A stretch of DNA of 64,000 nucleotides from Diploptera punctata (GCA_030220185.1 JASPKZ010004952.1:784001-848000), one strand, 5' to 3'; positions 20,521-31,395 are shown, counted from the first letter of the stretch. Program-made: numbers and translations. Notes: a model not told the origin generated them from the sequence alone.

Positions 20521-20862
20521 ATAAAGTATTTAGACCAAAGAGAGATAAACAGACAGGCGAATGCAGAAAACACAACACTGAGTTACATGATCTTTATGGA
20601 AAACCACATTTAATAAAAATAGTTGTCTAATAGATTACGATCGGAGCGACATGTGGCAAGAAATGGAAATGAAACGAGATATTTAAACAAATTATCCGAA
20701 AGTTAGAGGAAAAGTGCCTGGTTTAATGTGGTTGGACAATAACATTAACCAAGAAGAGGTAGGTGAAGTATAGATGGTTGATTGTAGAACAGTGTTAAGA
20801 TTGGGGATGTATGGAGAGCTTATGTCCATGCGGCTACGGATTTCCGGTTCGATCATGTCAGT
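20521..20862 (+). mobile_element. RTE-family LINE, 3' end, opposite orientation
   Basis: Starts with accaaagagagataaacaga, equivalent to 'PKRDEQTG', and runs through 'GMYGELMSMRL'-type relics to the terminal domain. It is more diverged than its neighbour at 20262-20489, so the two are separate insertions forming an inverted pair. Confidence 0.75.
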
Positions 20863-21049
20863 GATTTAGGCAAATAGGATTACAACAACATATGGGGTCA
20901 GGTTGTCAACACCTATAACACACGAACCTTACACAGGTTCATTGTTTTATATTAGGCCTACCCATCTGTTTGTTGTGAATTAATGGAAATGAAATCTGGT
21001 CTACAGTGTTATTAATGTCCCTGGTTTTGTCACATCAAATATTCACATC

Positions 21050-21285
21050 TTCATCATCATCATCCGTGACGAATTAGGCCTTTATAGCCTATTCGGCCCA
21101 TCTAGCAGTCTTTGAAATGGCCTTCGTGGTCGACGATGTCATTTAGGTTTGTATTGCATCATCATTTTTGGGATTCTTGAATTGTCCATTCTGTTTACAT
21201 GGTCTTGCCAGTTTAAATTTATATCTGTTGAATTTTTCTTCTTCTACTGATTCTATTTCTACATAAATCGTATCGCCAATTTCTG
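21050..21285 (-). mobile_element. LINE-G, 3' end
   Basis: On the minus strand, 'NTTDINLNWQDHVNRMD'-like sequence and a terminal region ending in (GAT)n at about 21050 fit the 3' end of an insect LINE. It differs from LINE-F next to it. Confidence 0.55.
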
Positions 21286-21384
21286 GGCTGAAGGAGAGGT
21301 AATAACCCTCTCTTTGACCCTATTCTGCCCTAAGAGAGATAGGTAGTTATAAAAGCGCAGTAAATATATCATCTTCATCACAAT

Positions 21385-21800
21385 TCATTCACGAATTTAG
21401 GCAATTTGTTGACCGCTTTCGACCCTAATAGAAATACCGTTCAAAAGTGTTTTGAGTGGACGTCCTGGTCTCCTTCTTCCTGCTGGTTGATAGCTTAAAA
21501 ATTATTTGGGTACTTGTGATCCTCCATTCGATGAACCTGGTGCATCCATCTTGACTTATAATCAGAAATTTTATTTTCTAAAGGTTTCATGTGTTCTGCT
21601 GCTAAGATAATCTAGTAGTGTGTATCCTGCAGTACTTCGAAGATATCTCATTTCAGCAGATCTAAATCTCTGTATATCCTTCTGTTTCAATGCCCAAACT
21701 TCACTACCATACCAAAGGAGATGGAAGAGCCAATGTTTTATATACACTTTTAGTCTTGAATGTTTTTGCTCTAACTGTTGCTTGAAGATAGAATTTTAGT
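21385..21800 (-). mobile_element. LINE-F, 3' fragment, copy 2
   Basis: Closely follows the copy at 9746-10300: tccttcttcctgctggttga, catcttgacttataatcag, ctcatttcagcagatctaaa. It is fragmented and non-coding. Confidence 0.75.
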
Positions 21801-22442
21801 AAATACATTATTCACGTAATCGTGTTTGATATAGTGTCCCACTCCCTTTGAGATTACAAGAGAACAGCTCTTCAAACTAGTTATGAGACAGTGTGTTTAG
21901 CTCGATAAGCATTACATATTGTTAGTAGACTATCCTTAAGTTTGAACTGCCATTCCAGGAGCACTTTATCTATTAATATCATATCATTTGAATTGCAAAG
22001 TGCAGCTGCAGAGTAAATTCTAAATTTTAGAGAAAACGCATGATAGTGTTCTGCTGTGTTGCATAATGCATAGGGGCGAGGGGAACTGAGATAAAATAAA
22101 CAACAGGACTTGGGTAATGTAATTCCTTTGCTTTTAAACTCTGTAACAATATTAGAAGATGGCGACGTATAAATTGAAGAATGTTTAGCAAAAACAACAG
22201 TTGTGTTGAGTAAAAATATACAGGATGTTCAAATATTTTTGTATCCTAAATTATAATAGTGAGTGTTCATCACCGACAGATAAATGACATAATTAATGTT
22301 ATTACCTACAAGCTTAAGACTGGATAGTTAAAAATGCGCCTTAAGCGTATTAAGAAAAACAATTTCAAGGATTAAAAAAAATATATATAGACCTTTACCG
22401 ATTCTATCTAGTACAGATAAAAAAATACCAAGACCAAAATTT
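21801..22442. other. unassigned, no gene seen
   Basis: No recognisable motif on either strand. Confidence 0.5.
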
Positions 22443-23042
22443 AATAACTAACTAACTCACTGGCACTATCGAACCCATACGTTCAGGACCACGCGGATAT
22501 AAGCTCTGCATACATCCCTATCCTGAGCTATAATATACTTCCCTCAAACCACGGTTAATGTTATTTTGGGAACTTTCTTTGCCTACCAATTGGGCGTTTT
22601 CCTTCTGTTTTCCCTAAAAAAATCCATGCCCTTTATTCATTCCCCACTTGTGCCACATGTCCTGTCTAAGAGGCTTAATTGCTTTTATTAATGCAAAGCT
22701 TCCTGATTTCCGACTATCGTCTCCCGTCCATTTAATTTCCTGAAAACCGATTATATACAAGGGTGAGTTGTCTAATTCCTGCGGTAATATTCCAAGCGCC
22801 CCACTGATATATATTGTCCTTACATTCCATGTTCCAATGAACATGTCCCAGTTTTTGAGTCTTTCTTGACGGCTGTATTTTTACAGTGAAAGATCGTTAT
22901 TCTTTCGACCAATGTACTTTTTTTCGTCTAGCTTATCGCCTTTGAGCTGTCCGGGTGGGTAATCCCTTCGGCAGCATAGATTTCGTGGTATTTAAGCACG
23001 AAGCCACTCCACCACTACAAGATAAAGATACCATGGAGGTAT
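22443..23042 (-). mobile_element. RTE-family LINE, internally deleted copy
   Basis: Both ends of the RTE element are present in 600 bp: the 5' end (taccatggaggt block, 'KNTTVK' region, 'MFIGTWNVRT') at 22700-23042 and the 3' end (terminal 'cgatagtgccagt' block with a TTAG-type tail) at 22443-22690. The join lies near 22692, between the endonuclease start and the last 250 bases, so about 2.7 kb is missing. The frame 22614-22844 crosses the join: 'MFIGTWNVRTIYISGALGIL' and 'QEIKWTGDDSRKSGSFAL' then unrelated residues. Confidence 0.85.
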
Positions 23043-23432
23043 AATTTGGTTCAATTTGGAAACTCAGACATATTGGTTTACTTTCGTAACGAAGTAGACA
23101 CAAAATAAACAAAAACAAGTGTGCGGGGTTGTGTTGGGGTGCACGGTCATTGATTTTACATGAAACGTCTGTGTCAATCAGTCGCTTGTAGCGAATTGGG
23201 TTAAAAATGAAAACGAGACATTGATCGGGTAAACATTTTTAGAACATCGGTTTGAGTTTTCGTCCGCTGCACGCCGATGGTCTTGCATTGCATGATTTGG
23301 ACAGATATTAATATCCATCAGCTCGGAGACGTCTTGACAGGTGTATGGATGTCATCTCCACTCACTTTGTTAATATATTCAGGTACAAATGTTCGCGGTG
23401 ACTTTCACTAAACTCTCTGTGTCGAGTTTGCG
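23043..23432. other. unassigned, no gene seen
   Basis: No recognisable motif. Confidence 0.5.
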
Positions 23433-23600
23433 ACTCTCCTCAAACACTCTAACTCGGCACCTGACACTGTGGTACTTGTGCGTGACCCATAACTTCCTCT
23501 TTCCAACGGTATGCGTACTCTCCTCAAACACTCCAACTCGGCACCTGACACTGTGGTACTTGTGCGTGACCCATAACTTCCTCTTTCCAACGATATGCGT
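23433..23600. repeat. 84-bp tandem duplication
   Basis: Two head-to-tail copies, 23433-23516 and 23517-23600, differ at very few positions. The unit length is a multiple of three, so frames pass through both, but no protein family is recognised. Confidence 0.9.
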
Positions 23601-25489
23601 AATCTATATTTTCGGCTGGATTATGCGCGGATTGAGACCGACATATTAATTTTTACGGGGTTTTTATACGCTTACTGTAAGTTTTTATATAGAAACGAGC
23701 GAATATTCGGCTTGCGCTGCTTGAGCTTACACGGGAATGCACTTATCCCGATCTTTTTGGCATTGATGAGCTGAAATAAAAAATGGTTATTGCGATTTAT
23801 CGTAAAATATAGACATATGCTGTCGGAGACTTACTCGTAGATTTTTTTTTTAGATATTCAGTTTTATTTAGGTTACGTTAATTTTGTGTATTTTTTTATG
23901 GTATTAGGCAGCTTAAGCCACTTACGTGTCCAAAAAGCAACTATATGAGTGCATCGATACCTTTCTTTTTTTAGCTCCGATTCCGACACTATATGTTACG
24001 TAATCTATGTGTTATATTGTCCCAGAAAATTTCTCTAAATGATGGAGAAAACCCCCATTCAAATAGGTCAAGTAGTTTTTGAGTCCATAAAGTACAGACA
24101 AACAGACAGACAGACTCACACTGATTTTTAAATATGACGATGTTGTCCGGAATATAAGATAATTGTTATTACTTAAATCGATAGATATCGACAACTCTAT
24201 ACACATACACAGGAACCACGCGCTACCACGACATAGTCGTGAGTTACACTGAGAGGAAAGGAGCGAGAGGACCAGTTTTGGTCAATTGGTACTGTACGCC
24301 TTTCCGACAGTCCGCTTGCCCACTACGCAAACTCAAGCTCTTATCAATGAGCTGACCATATATGGTACAATTCGACACCGCATTTTTGTATTGTGACTAA
24401 TATTTAGCGAGTGATTGAGGCAAGACAATCTACAGTGCGTCTCACTCAACCTATGGCTGCTAGCGGGAAAAGAGACTAAGGGCAGCGAGTCATCCAGGTA
24501 TATCGGCCAGGTATATCAACTGCACAGCACTTCTATCAGTTTCATACCACTTCGAAATGCCGGTTTCTTGGCCAAGTCACCAAACAGATTTTGTTGGCGT
24601 GTGTTCTAAATTTTCTCATATTTCGTCTAATTTATCCTCAATCAGCACACGTTTTGTTACCCTTGGTTTCTTACCTAGCACGTTCTTCTAAATTTCTTTA
24701 CAAGTCGACGAATGGATTTACACCTGGAAATTGTGTTCTGAATCGCCTGACAACTTCTCTACAAGATTCTGGTTTCACATAATGATCGTATATAAATACC
24801 TTATTCCATATTGTGAACACATATAGATAATGAACTATAACTAATACCACTATAGAACCAATCTAAGTGCTTAATTTTACTTTATAATACTGAATAACAC
24901 GAGAATACAGTATTGCAGTAGAACGTTTGTTTCACCTTACAAGCATGCTGTTCGACTGACTCATTCCGCCAGGCATCAGTTGCACTGAGTGTGGGCAGTG
25001 CTAGTTGAAGACTCACTACCCGCAATCAGTTTTTCCTGTTAGCGGGGCCACAGGTCGAGAGAGACCCATTGTAAAAGTTTGATTACGGTAAAAATTTCTG
25101 CTCTGTACCATATGTTTCGGAGTGATTTTTATTATGTTTCCCGTCAAGAAATATTTAGAAATATCAAATTAAGGGTCATTACTTTTGAATGAAGGGCGTT
25201 ATCTCGAGACCACGCGGATTGAATCTTATTAAATATCCTTTTGTTGATTGGTTGCGATTGGCAAACGTCAGAAGCAATCAGCATCAGTGAAGAGACTCTT
25301 AACATCTGGTGAACTCGCACACTTGTGGTTAGGATATTGTTCGTTAGTAGGTCACCCTCACGTCAGATGTCATGTCACTGCACAATGAGTGCTTGCATAA
25401 TTATCAGGAGGCCAGGCAATGCGTCCTTTGTACTGCAGAAGCAAGTGCGGTTACCACATGCACAAGCGAGTCAACATCAAGTTAATTAA
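23601..25489. other. unassigned; TE-like tail near 24.0-24.16 kb
   Basis: cccccattcaaataggtcaa, ttttgagtccataaagtaca and acaaacagacagacagactc are typical wording of dispersed insect repeats (often Helitron-like), but no ends were found. The rest has no gene signal. Confidence 0.4.
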
Positions 25490-25612
25490 TATTTTCTAAC
25501 CAACTGCCACTATCGAACTCTGTGCGAACATAAGCTCCTTATCTTCAGTTAATAATTTTAAATCATTCCTTGTTTAATTGACATGATTTAATTGATCACT
25601 AATGTTATTATT
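25490..25612 (-). mobile_element. RTE-family LINE, very short degenerate 3' end
   Basis: aaccaactgccactatcgaa and gcgaacataagctcct match the terminal block. The remainder is scrambled. Confidence 0.6.
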
Positions 25613-25631
25613 CCTAAATTCCACAATTGTA

Positions 25632-25815
25632 ATCTAGGGAAAGCGTCACTGTCTCATACGTAGCGGGCCCGGTTTCGATCCCGACCGGAAAAAGTTTCCT
25701 AAATTATTTTTTTTCGGGGTCTGTCCTAACCTGTAACAACAAATATCAGGACACGTTAAGGCTCAAACGGTCCTCGATCATCATCTGACCATCATAATAA
25801 CATTCGCCATGTTTA
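25632..25815 (+). mobile_element. SINE-C copy
   Basis: A tRNA-like head ends with the B-box GGTTTCGATCCC. The body (aagtttcct, ttttcggggtctg, atatcaggacacgttaaggc, acggtcctcgatcatcat) parallels the copy at 51328-51598. The RTE relic immediately upstream may have been the target. Confidence 0.65.
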
Positions 25816-26449
25816 GTATGAATGTGTGTGTGAATGGTATGTTTCGTCTTAATGTTGTGTTGTCTCGGAGAAGGCCCCGACATTGAACTGATCAGACGTT
25901 CATGGAGGCTCTTAATGTCCTTGTGTGTCAGAGAAGTATGTGTGTGATCCATTTGAGTGTCTACCTATTCCCTCTGTATTTCCGTTCATGCTATCAATAT
26001 GTTGTTTCCAAATAAAACACGAAATTGAGACAATGCGTGAAACTTTATATGACGTCATTATTAACGATAAATTGGGAAAGAAAGTATTGAATTTCGCTAA
26101 CATTTCTTGCGATTTAAAATGCATTTATACTAGAAACAAAATGAACATAAAACAAAATTTTAATGATGTGTAAGAGAATAAACCATGAGTTTTTTCAAAG
26201 AAAAGATATAATTACTACTCTCTATTTTCCTTAAGGGGTGTATACAGTAGCAGATGCACTTTTACAAAAAAATAATCAAATAACTCCATCGTTTCTTAAC
26301 GGATATTTTTCAAATTTCACAAATTAATTCGACATGAATTTAGCTTTAAAATGGCAATTTAATATATTTGACAACTGAAAACATGAGGAATATAATTTTT
26401 CATTAAACATTTTCATATCACCACAAAAAAAGTCAAGATTATACCTAAT
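25816..26449. other. unassigned, no gene established
   Basis: A plus-strand frame of 82 codons at 25925-26173 has no recognisable domain. Confidence 0.4.
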
Positions 26450-26611
26450 GTGTCATGGCGGCTAGCTACTAACACGCACAAGTTACGCTCCAGGTTTTAA
26501 GTTACTTTTCAGCAGGAGCCTTCGTTATTTCATAGTTAAAGTTGTATATTCGTAGTCAGTTTAAGTTTACATTTATATTAGTTAGTGTCAAAAGTGTGTA
26601 CATTTAACAAC

Positions 26612-27271
26612 ATGGGTAAAAACACACGTAATTCAAACAATGATTCGACAAGTTCTACGGAGGAAGCAGTGAAACGTGTGGTGAAAGAGGCGCTGCAGGA
26701 TCCCAGCACTCTGCAGGTGTTTGTGTCCATGTTGCGGGACCAGGTAGTGGCGGAACTGCAGAAGACCATCGAGGACAACACTAAAGTAATTGAGGATCTG
26801 AAAAAGACCCTCGATGAAAAAGACAGAAAGATTGAGGTGTTGGAAAATAAATTAGACGATCTAGAACAATACCAGAGACGTCAATGCCTCAGAATTTTTG
26901 GTGTAAAAGAAGAGGCCGGAGAGGACACTGACCAGAAAGCCATCGAGGTGGCCAAAAAAATCGGTGTCGATCTATCAGTGACAGACATTGACAGAAGTCA
27001 CCGTGTTGGTGTTAATAATGCAGAAAGACCGCGGGCTATAATAGTGAAATTTGTTAGTTACCGCAAGCGCAGTGAAGTTTTTCTAAGCAAGAAAAAGTTG
27101 AAAGGAAGTGGGGTCACTGTTCGCGAGGACCTAACGAAGTGTCGCTATCGCCTGCTACAAGACAGTATACAAAAATACGGTATTCAAAATGTATGGACAA
27201 TGGACGGTGCCGTCATAGCCAAAGTAAATGGCGAAAAACGCAAAATTAGATCTTCTACGGATATCAACTAG
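26612..27271 (+). CDS. LINE ORF1 protein (coiled coil + RRM-like)
   Basis: The 219-residue frame from the ATG at 26612 is preferred to the upstream non-ATG extension. Residues 45-90 form a charged heptad-rich coiled coil (QKTIEDNTKVIEDLKKTLDE), which in this protein class drives trimer formation. Residues 91-155 look RRM-like ('QCLRIFGVKE' ... 'RPRAIIVKFVSYRKRSEVF'), with 'DRSHRVG' between. A basic C-terminal domain follows. The layout is that of L1-type ORF1p ('transposase 22'), a nucleic-acid chaperone that coats the element's RNA in cytoplasmic particles. The frame is intact. The alternative, a host gene derived from such an ORF, is unlikely given ORF2 160 bases downstream. Confidence 0.9.
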   Translation: MGKNTRNSNNDSTSSTEEAVKRVVKEALQDPSTLQVFVSMLRDQVVAELQKTIEDNTKVIEDLKKTLDEKDRKIEVLENKLDDLEQYQRRQCLRIFGVKEEAGEDTDQKAIEVAKKIGVDLSVTDIDRSHRVGVNNAERPRAIIVKFVSYRKRSEVFLSKKKLKGSGVTVREDLTKCRYRLLQDSIQKYGIQNVWTMDGAVIAKVNGEKRKIRSSTDIN

Positions 27272-27429
27272 ATAGGACCTGAGTGTAAAATATGTTTACT
27301 TTATTTGTCTTTTCTTTGCTAACAATTATATTGTTAATTTATTTCTAATTTAGGTAAGTTTTAAGTTTATTATTTTTTATTTAGGACAACTTACTTGTTT
27401 TATTTTCATTTTTTAAGTTATTTGTTTAG

Positions 27430-30400
27430 CTAAATTATTTTAATTTTATTAGAGTTATTACAGTACATAGTTTATTTTTACTTTCTGCTATTGGCAACAT
27501 TGAGCTGACAAATGATGAATTATTTGCAACCCTTGACTCACTCACCTTCTCCAATCACCCTCTTATTGTGCAGACAGCTTTTAACACAGGTAGCAACATT
27601 CCTCAATCCCTACCATCCCCTCCAAAAACAACTACCAGTCTACTTAGGAATGCATTTTCTATTGATAAATCATCACTTAAAATCGCTCACGTAAATTCAC
27701 AAAGCATTCTGTCCCACTTTGATGAGTTTGAAACCATATTTTCATCTCTTGGACTGAGCGCCATTTTAATTTCGGAAACCTGGCTCACCCCATCCATACC
27801 TTCGTCCCTTGTTCACCTAGACGGATATACACTGCTCAGAAATGACAGAATAGATAAAAGAGGTGGAGGAGTTTGTGCCTTTATATCAAATGAGCTTAAT
27901 CCAAGAATTGTCCACAAGTCCCCTTCTGTATATTCCGCTCGCCCCGAGTTCTTATTCGTAGAAATTCAAGCCAGTCTAAAAAAATGTCTCTTATGCATTG
28001 TATACAAACCTCCAAAAATTGGGCACCTTTCGGATCTAGAAAACGCTCTGAACGATTCATTGCCTCATTATGAACACGTTATTGTCGCAGGCGATTTTAA
28101 TACAAATCTTCTTCAGACTGACTCACCAGCCATACAACTTAAAAATATGTTCCAAAGCTTTAATATGACCATTGTTCCTCTCTCTGCCACACACCATAGT
28201 GCTACTTCCGACACTCTACTGGACTTAATTGTGACTACACATCCACAGAAAGTACTGTCATATGGACAAATTCCTGCTCCTGGCATATCTGCTCATGACA
28301 TTGTATTCGTAGAATACTCACTCCAATGTCCTAAAAGACGCTCTAAATTGATTACGTACAGAAATTTACAAAACATAGACGATACTAAACTAAAATCAGA
28401 CGCTTTAGAACTACCTTGGTATTCAATATGGAATCTTAGATCAGTTGATGAAAAAGTAGACACATTTAATACACTGATACTACAACTATACGACAGACAT
28501 GCACCAGTAAAAACCCGACGATTTTCCCGCTCCCCTGCTCCCTGGATGAATGATTCAATACGTGAACTTATGTCAAAACGAGACAAAGCATACCGAACAT
28601 ACAGACGACATAAAAATGACGAGAACTGGCAACTGTACAAACAACTTAGAAACACAACTACACAAACTATACGTAATGCCAAACTACGACACGCCCACAG
28701 TATAATCGGACCTGAAATAAGTGCACGGGACACTTGGCGAAATCTCCGTGCAATGGGACTTAGACAGTTGAATCCCTCAACTGACTCTATAGACATTTCT
28801 GTAGATGACTTAAATGAACATTTTACCTCAATACCCATGACACCTCCAGACAACAAGACTAAAATAGACATTCTTAAAGACTTATCCCCATCCCCACATA
28901 TAGGAAGAGATAAATTTTACTTTTACGACATTTCGCCTATAGACGTTAAAAAAGCACTCAAGCGGATTAAATCCAATGCGCAAGGAACAGATAACATCAG
29001 CATTTTAATGCTAAATAAAATCATTGACATTATTCTACCCACAGTGACTCATATTTTCAATGCTTCCCTTATAACTTCTATCTTCCCTATTGTATGGAAA
29101 CAGTCTAGAGTTCGGCCTATACCAAAAATAAGTACACCTACTAACTGTAATGACTTCCGACCGATTAGCATCCTTCCGACATTATCTAAAGCCCTGGAAT
29201 ATATTGTACATAAGCAAATGACTGATTATCTCCAAGAAAATCACCTCCTTGATCCTTATCAATCCGGCTTTAGATCTGGTCATAGCACAACCACAGCTTT
29301 GCTAAAAATTACCGAAGATATTCGTGAAGCCGTGGACAGACGTCAATTGACTCCTTTAACCTTACTTGACTTCAGCAAAGCTTTTGACACAGTAGACCAC
29401 GACTTACTTATGATAAAGCTCAAGCACCTACATTTGTCTGACAGCGCTGTATCCTGGTTCGACTCATACCTGCACGGTCGTCAACAATACGTTTCATTAA
29501 ACTCTAGATCTTCGACTTGGCGTAACGTGCCGGCTGGAGTCCCCCAGGGCAGTGTTCTCGGACCTCTTCTTTTCTCAATCTACATAAATGATTTGCCAAC
29601 TGTACTAAAGCACTGCCGTTATCACCTCTATGCTGATGATCTCCAAATTTACCTACATTCACCTCCTCATTCTCTCTATAACAGCTTGATGAAAATGAAT
29701 GACGATCTCATATCCATCTTTAACTGGTCTTCAAGTATCGGTCTAAATCTAAATCCTAACAAGTCACAAGTAATTCTAATGGGACAACAAAGACTGCTTA
29801 CAACCTTTGACATATCTACACTTCCAAACATTACTATAAATAATATAATTATCCCTTATTCTTCTTCAGTAATAGATCTTGGACTACATCTAGACGCAAA
29901 TTTAACCTGGCAAACACAAGTGAAACACATATGTAAAAAGACTTTCTCCATCTTACATTATCTTAGACGTTTAAAGAATTTTCTCCCAGTTTCGTTAAAA
30001 CAAATCCTAGTGCAGAATCTTGTGTTACCACACTTCGATTATTGTGACATTATATATAATGATCTAAACTATGCCTTGTCGCAGAGACTGCAGCGTGTTC
30101 ATAATGCTTGCATTCGATTCATTTTCAATATCCGCCGTTATGACCATATTTCCGAACACTTTAATAACCTCTCTTGGCTCCGTCTTACTGACAGACGTAA
30201 ATTGCACTCTCTTTCGCTACTTTTCAAGCTTCTGAATTCCTACATTCCTACTTACCTGGCGTCCAGATTTGAGAAGTTATCCTCCTACCACAATATTGAC
30301 ACTAGGTCACAAGATAGCAGTCTGCTAACAATTCCTCTTCATAGCACTTCCTCCTATTCTACTTCCTTCACAGTAGCCTCCGCCCGCTCCTGGAATCTCC

Positions 30401-30480
30401 TTCCTCAAGATATCAGGGGTTGCCGCACACTTGGCACCTTTAAGTCACGCTTATACAGTTACCTGTTGTCTAATAATTAA
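27430..30480 (+). CDS. LINE ORF2: endonuclease-reverse transcriptase
   Basis: Open from just after a stop at 27427-27429 to the TAA at 30480. There is no in-frame ATG before the endonuclease begins, so translation may start at a non-AUG codon (GTG at 27568 is one candidate) or by reinitiation. Numbering from 27568 (970 residues), the AP-like endonuclease has E70 (ISETW), D176 (VAGDFN), D219 (SDTLLDL) and H243 (SAHD). The RT has 'LLDFSKAFDTVDH' near 600, 'AGVPQGSVLGPLLFSIYIND' near 655 and YADD at 688-691. The C-terminus 'LSWLRLTDRRKLHSL' ... 'WNLLPQDIR' is typical of CR1/Kiri/Daphne-type LINEs. All catalytic residues are present, so it may be functional. It nicks target DNA and primes cDNA synthesis there. 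Confidence 0.92.
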   Translation, partial: LNYFNFIRVITVHSLFLLSAIGNIELTNDELFATLDSLTFSNHPLIVQTAFNTGSNIPQSLPSPPKTTTSLLRNAFSIDKSSLKIAHVNSQSILSHFDEFETIFSSLGLSAILISETWLTPSIPSSLVHLDGYTLLRNDRIDKRGGGVCAFISNELNPRIVHKSPSVYSARPEFLFVEIQASLKKCLLCIVYKPPKIGHLSDLENALNDSLPHYEHVIVAGDFNTNLLQTDSPAIQLKNMFQSFNMTIVPLSATHHSATSDTLLDLIVTTHPQKVLSYGQIPAPGISAHDIVFVEYSLQCPKRRSKLITYRNLQNIDDTKLKSDALELPWYSIWNLRSVDEKVDTFNTLILQLYDRHAPVKTRRFSRSPAPWMNDSIRELMSKRDKAYRTYRRHKNDENWQLYKQLRNTTTQTIRNAKLRHAHSIIGPEISARDTWRNLRAMGLRQLNPSTDSIDISVDDLNEHFTSIPMTPPDNKTKIDILKDLSPSPHIGRDKFYFYDISPIDVKKALKRIKSNAQGTDNISILMLNKIIDIILPTVTHIFNASLITSIFPIVWKQSRVRPIPKISTPTNCNDFRPISILPTLSKALEYIVHKQMTDYLQENHLLDPYQSGFRSGHSTTTALLKITEDIREAVDRRQLTPLTLLDFSKAFDTVDHDLLMIKLKHLHLSDSAVSWFDSYLHGRQQYVSLNSRSSTWRNVPAGVPQGSVLGPLLFSIYINDLPTVLKHCRYHLYADDLQIYLHSPPHSLYNSLMKMNDDLISIFNWSSSIGLNLNPNKSQVILMGQQRLLTTFDISTLPNITINNIIIPYSSSVIDLGLHLDANLTWQTQVKHICKKTFSILHYLRRLKNFLPVSLKQILVQNLVLPHFDYCDIIYNDLNYALSQRLQRVHNACIRFIFNIRRYDHISEHFNNLSWLRLTDRRKLHSLSLLFKLLNSYIPTYLASRFEKLSSYHNIDTRSQDSSLLTIPLHSTSSYSTSFTVASARSWNLLPQDIRGCRTLGTFKSRLYSYLLSNN

Positions 30481-30633
30481 TTTTTCTCTATTTATTTAAT
30501 TTTATACTATGTCATTAATCTTTTCCTCGTTTTTTTATATATCTTGTACATATTATATATTTAATTCGTTAAATTTAGAGTAAATCAAAATACATTATAA
30601 ATATTAATTGTATTGTATTCATAACTTGTAATC

Positions 30634-30637
<4 letters not shown>

Positions 30638-30680
<43 letters not shown>
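30638..30680. repeat. (TA)n microsatellite in LINE 3'UTR
   Basis: TA run inside the 3'UTR of the CR1-group element. A related 3'UTR at 59.6 kb has a TA run at the equivalent place. Confidence 0.9.
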
Positions 30681-30684
<4 letters not shown>

Positions 30685-30781
30685 AATTTAGATTTAAGAC
30701 TTTTCTTTTGTATTTTTTTTTAAACCTGGTTGAGTGGTAGACAAGGCCTTAAGGCCTTAACTCTGCCAGGTAAAATAAAGC

Positions 30782-30782
<1 letters not shown>

Positions 30783-30828
<46 letters not shown>

Positions 30829-30852
30829 TTCTTCTTCTTCTTCTTCTTCTTC
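30783..30852. repeat. (TTA)n(TTC)n compound tract joining two LINE tails
   Basis: TTA repeats (tail of the plus-strand CR1-group LINE) pass into TTC repeats (the complement of the GAA tail of the minus-strand LINE-C). Confidence 0.9.
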
Positions 30853-31395
30853 ATCCAACCAAGTCTTAGGCCTATAGGCCTGTTACCATTTCACTGATGA
30901 ATTTTGTATCCAGCGTTCCATTGGACGGCCCAAAGATTTCTTCCCTGTTGGACAATAACGAAGTATGGCCTTGGGAACTCTATCTGAACTCATTCGTAGC
31001 AAATGATTCATCCAGTTGTTCTGGTATCTATGCATGTACTCAATGACCTGTTCAAAACGTAGTTCCTTCAAAATATCGCCATTGCGTTTGTGATCCCGTT
31101 TGGTATATCCTGCTGTATACATCATGAATCTCATTTCAATAGAAGTTATCCTGCTCTCTTCTCCTTTCCTCAAATTCCATGCCTCACTGCCTAGCAAACC
31201 GTACTCTGGTATCTCTCTGGACTAGCGAAGGTTTCATTACTGAATTTATTATTCCCATGGTTTTATTAAAATTAATACTTTATTTGCTACGTTTACTTCA
31301 TCCAAATATGTTAATCTGTATCCCAGGTAGGTAAATGAATTTACTCTTTCCAGTACTTTTGAATCTATACAAATTTTCTACGCACAGGGTATTAG
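30829..31395 (-). mobile_element. LINE-C, 3' part
   Basis: The minus strand has an open frame (30883-31197) 'MLGSEAWNLRKGEESRITS', 'IEMRFMMYTAGYTKRDHKRN', 'NNWMNHLLRMSSDRVPKAIL', 'GRPMERWIQN'. This parallels LINE-B ('GSEAWTIRSVDEQ...', 'RRTAGYSRIDHKR', 'GRPFKRWIE') but at clear distance, so it is a sister subfamily. Upstream the thumb region is frameshifted and it truncates near 31395. Confidence 0.8.

Larger units (their letters stand above)
26450..30828 (+). mobile_element. CR1-group LINE, near full-length, two long ORFs
   Basis: A 5'UTR of about 160 bases, ORF1 (26612-27271), a gap, ORF2 (to 30480), a 3'UTR with a (TA)n tract, the conserved word gaaggcct-type block at about 30740-30770, aaataaagc and a (TTA)n tail to 30828. 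No in-frame stop or frameshift interrupts either long ORF, and the tail is clean, so this is probably a young copy. The 5' limit is approximate. It is flanked on the right, tail to tail, by LINE-C. Confidence 0.9.

Noticed and set aside
23389..23649. 86-codon frame with an internal repeat
   Set aside because: The repeat is the 84-bp tandem duplication; no domain or context supports a protein.
28293..28871. 192-codon minus-strand frame
   Set aside because: It lies antisense within the intact LINE ORF2 and shows no independent family motif.
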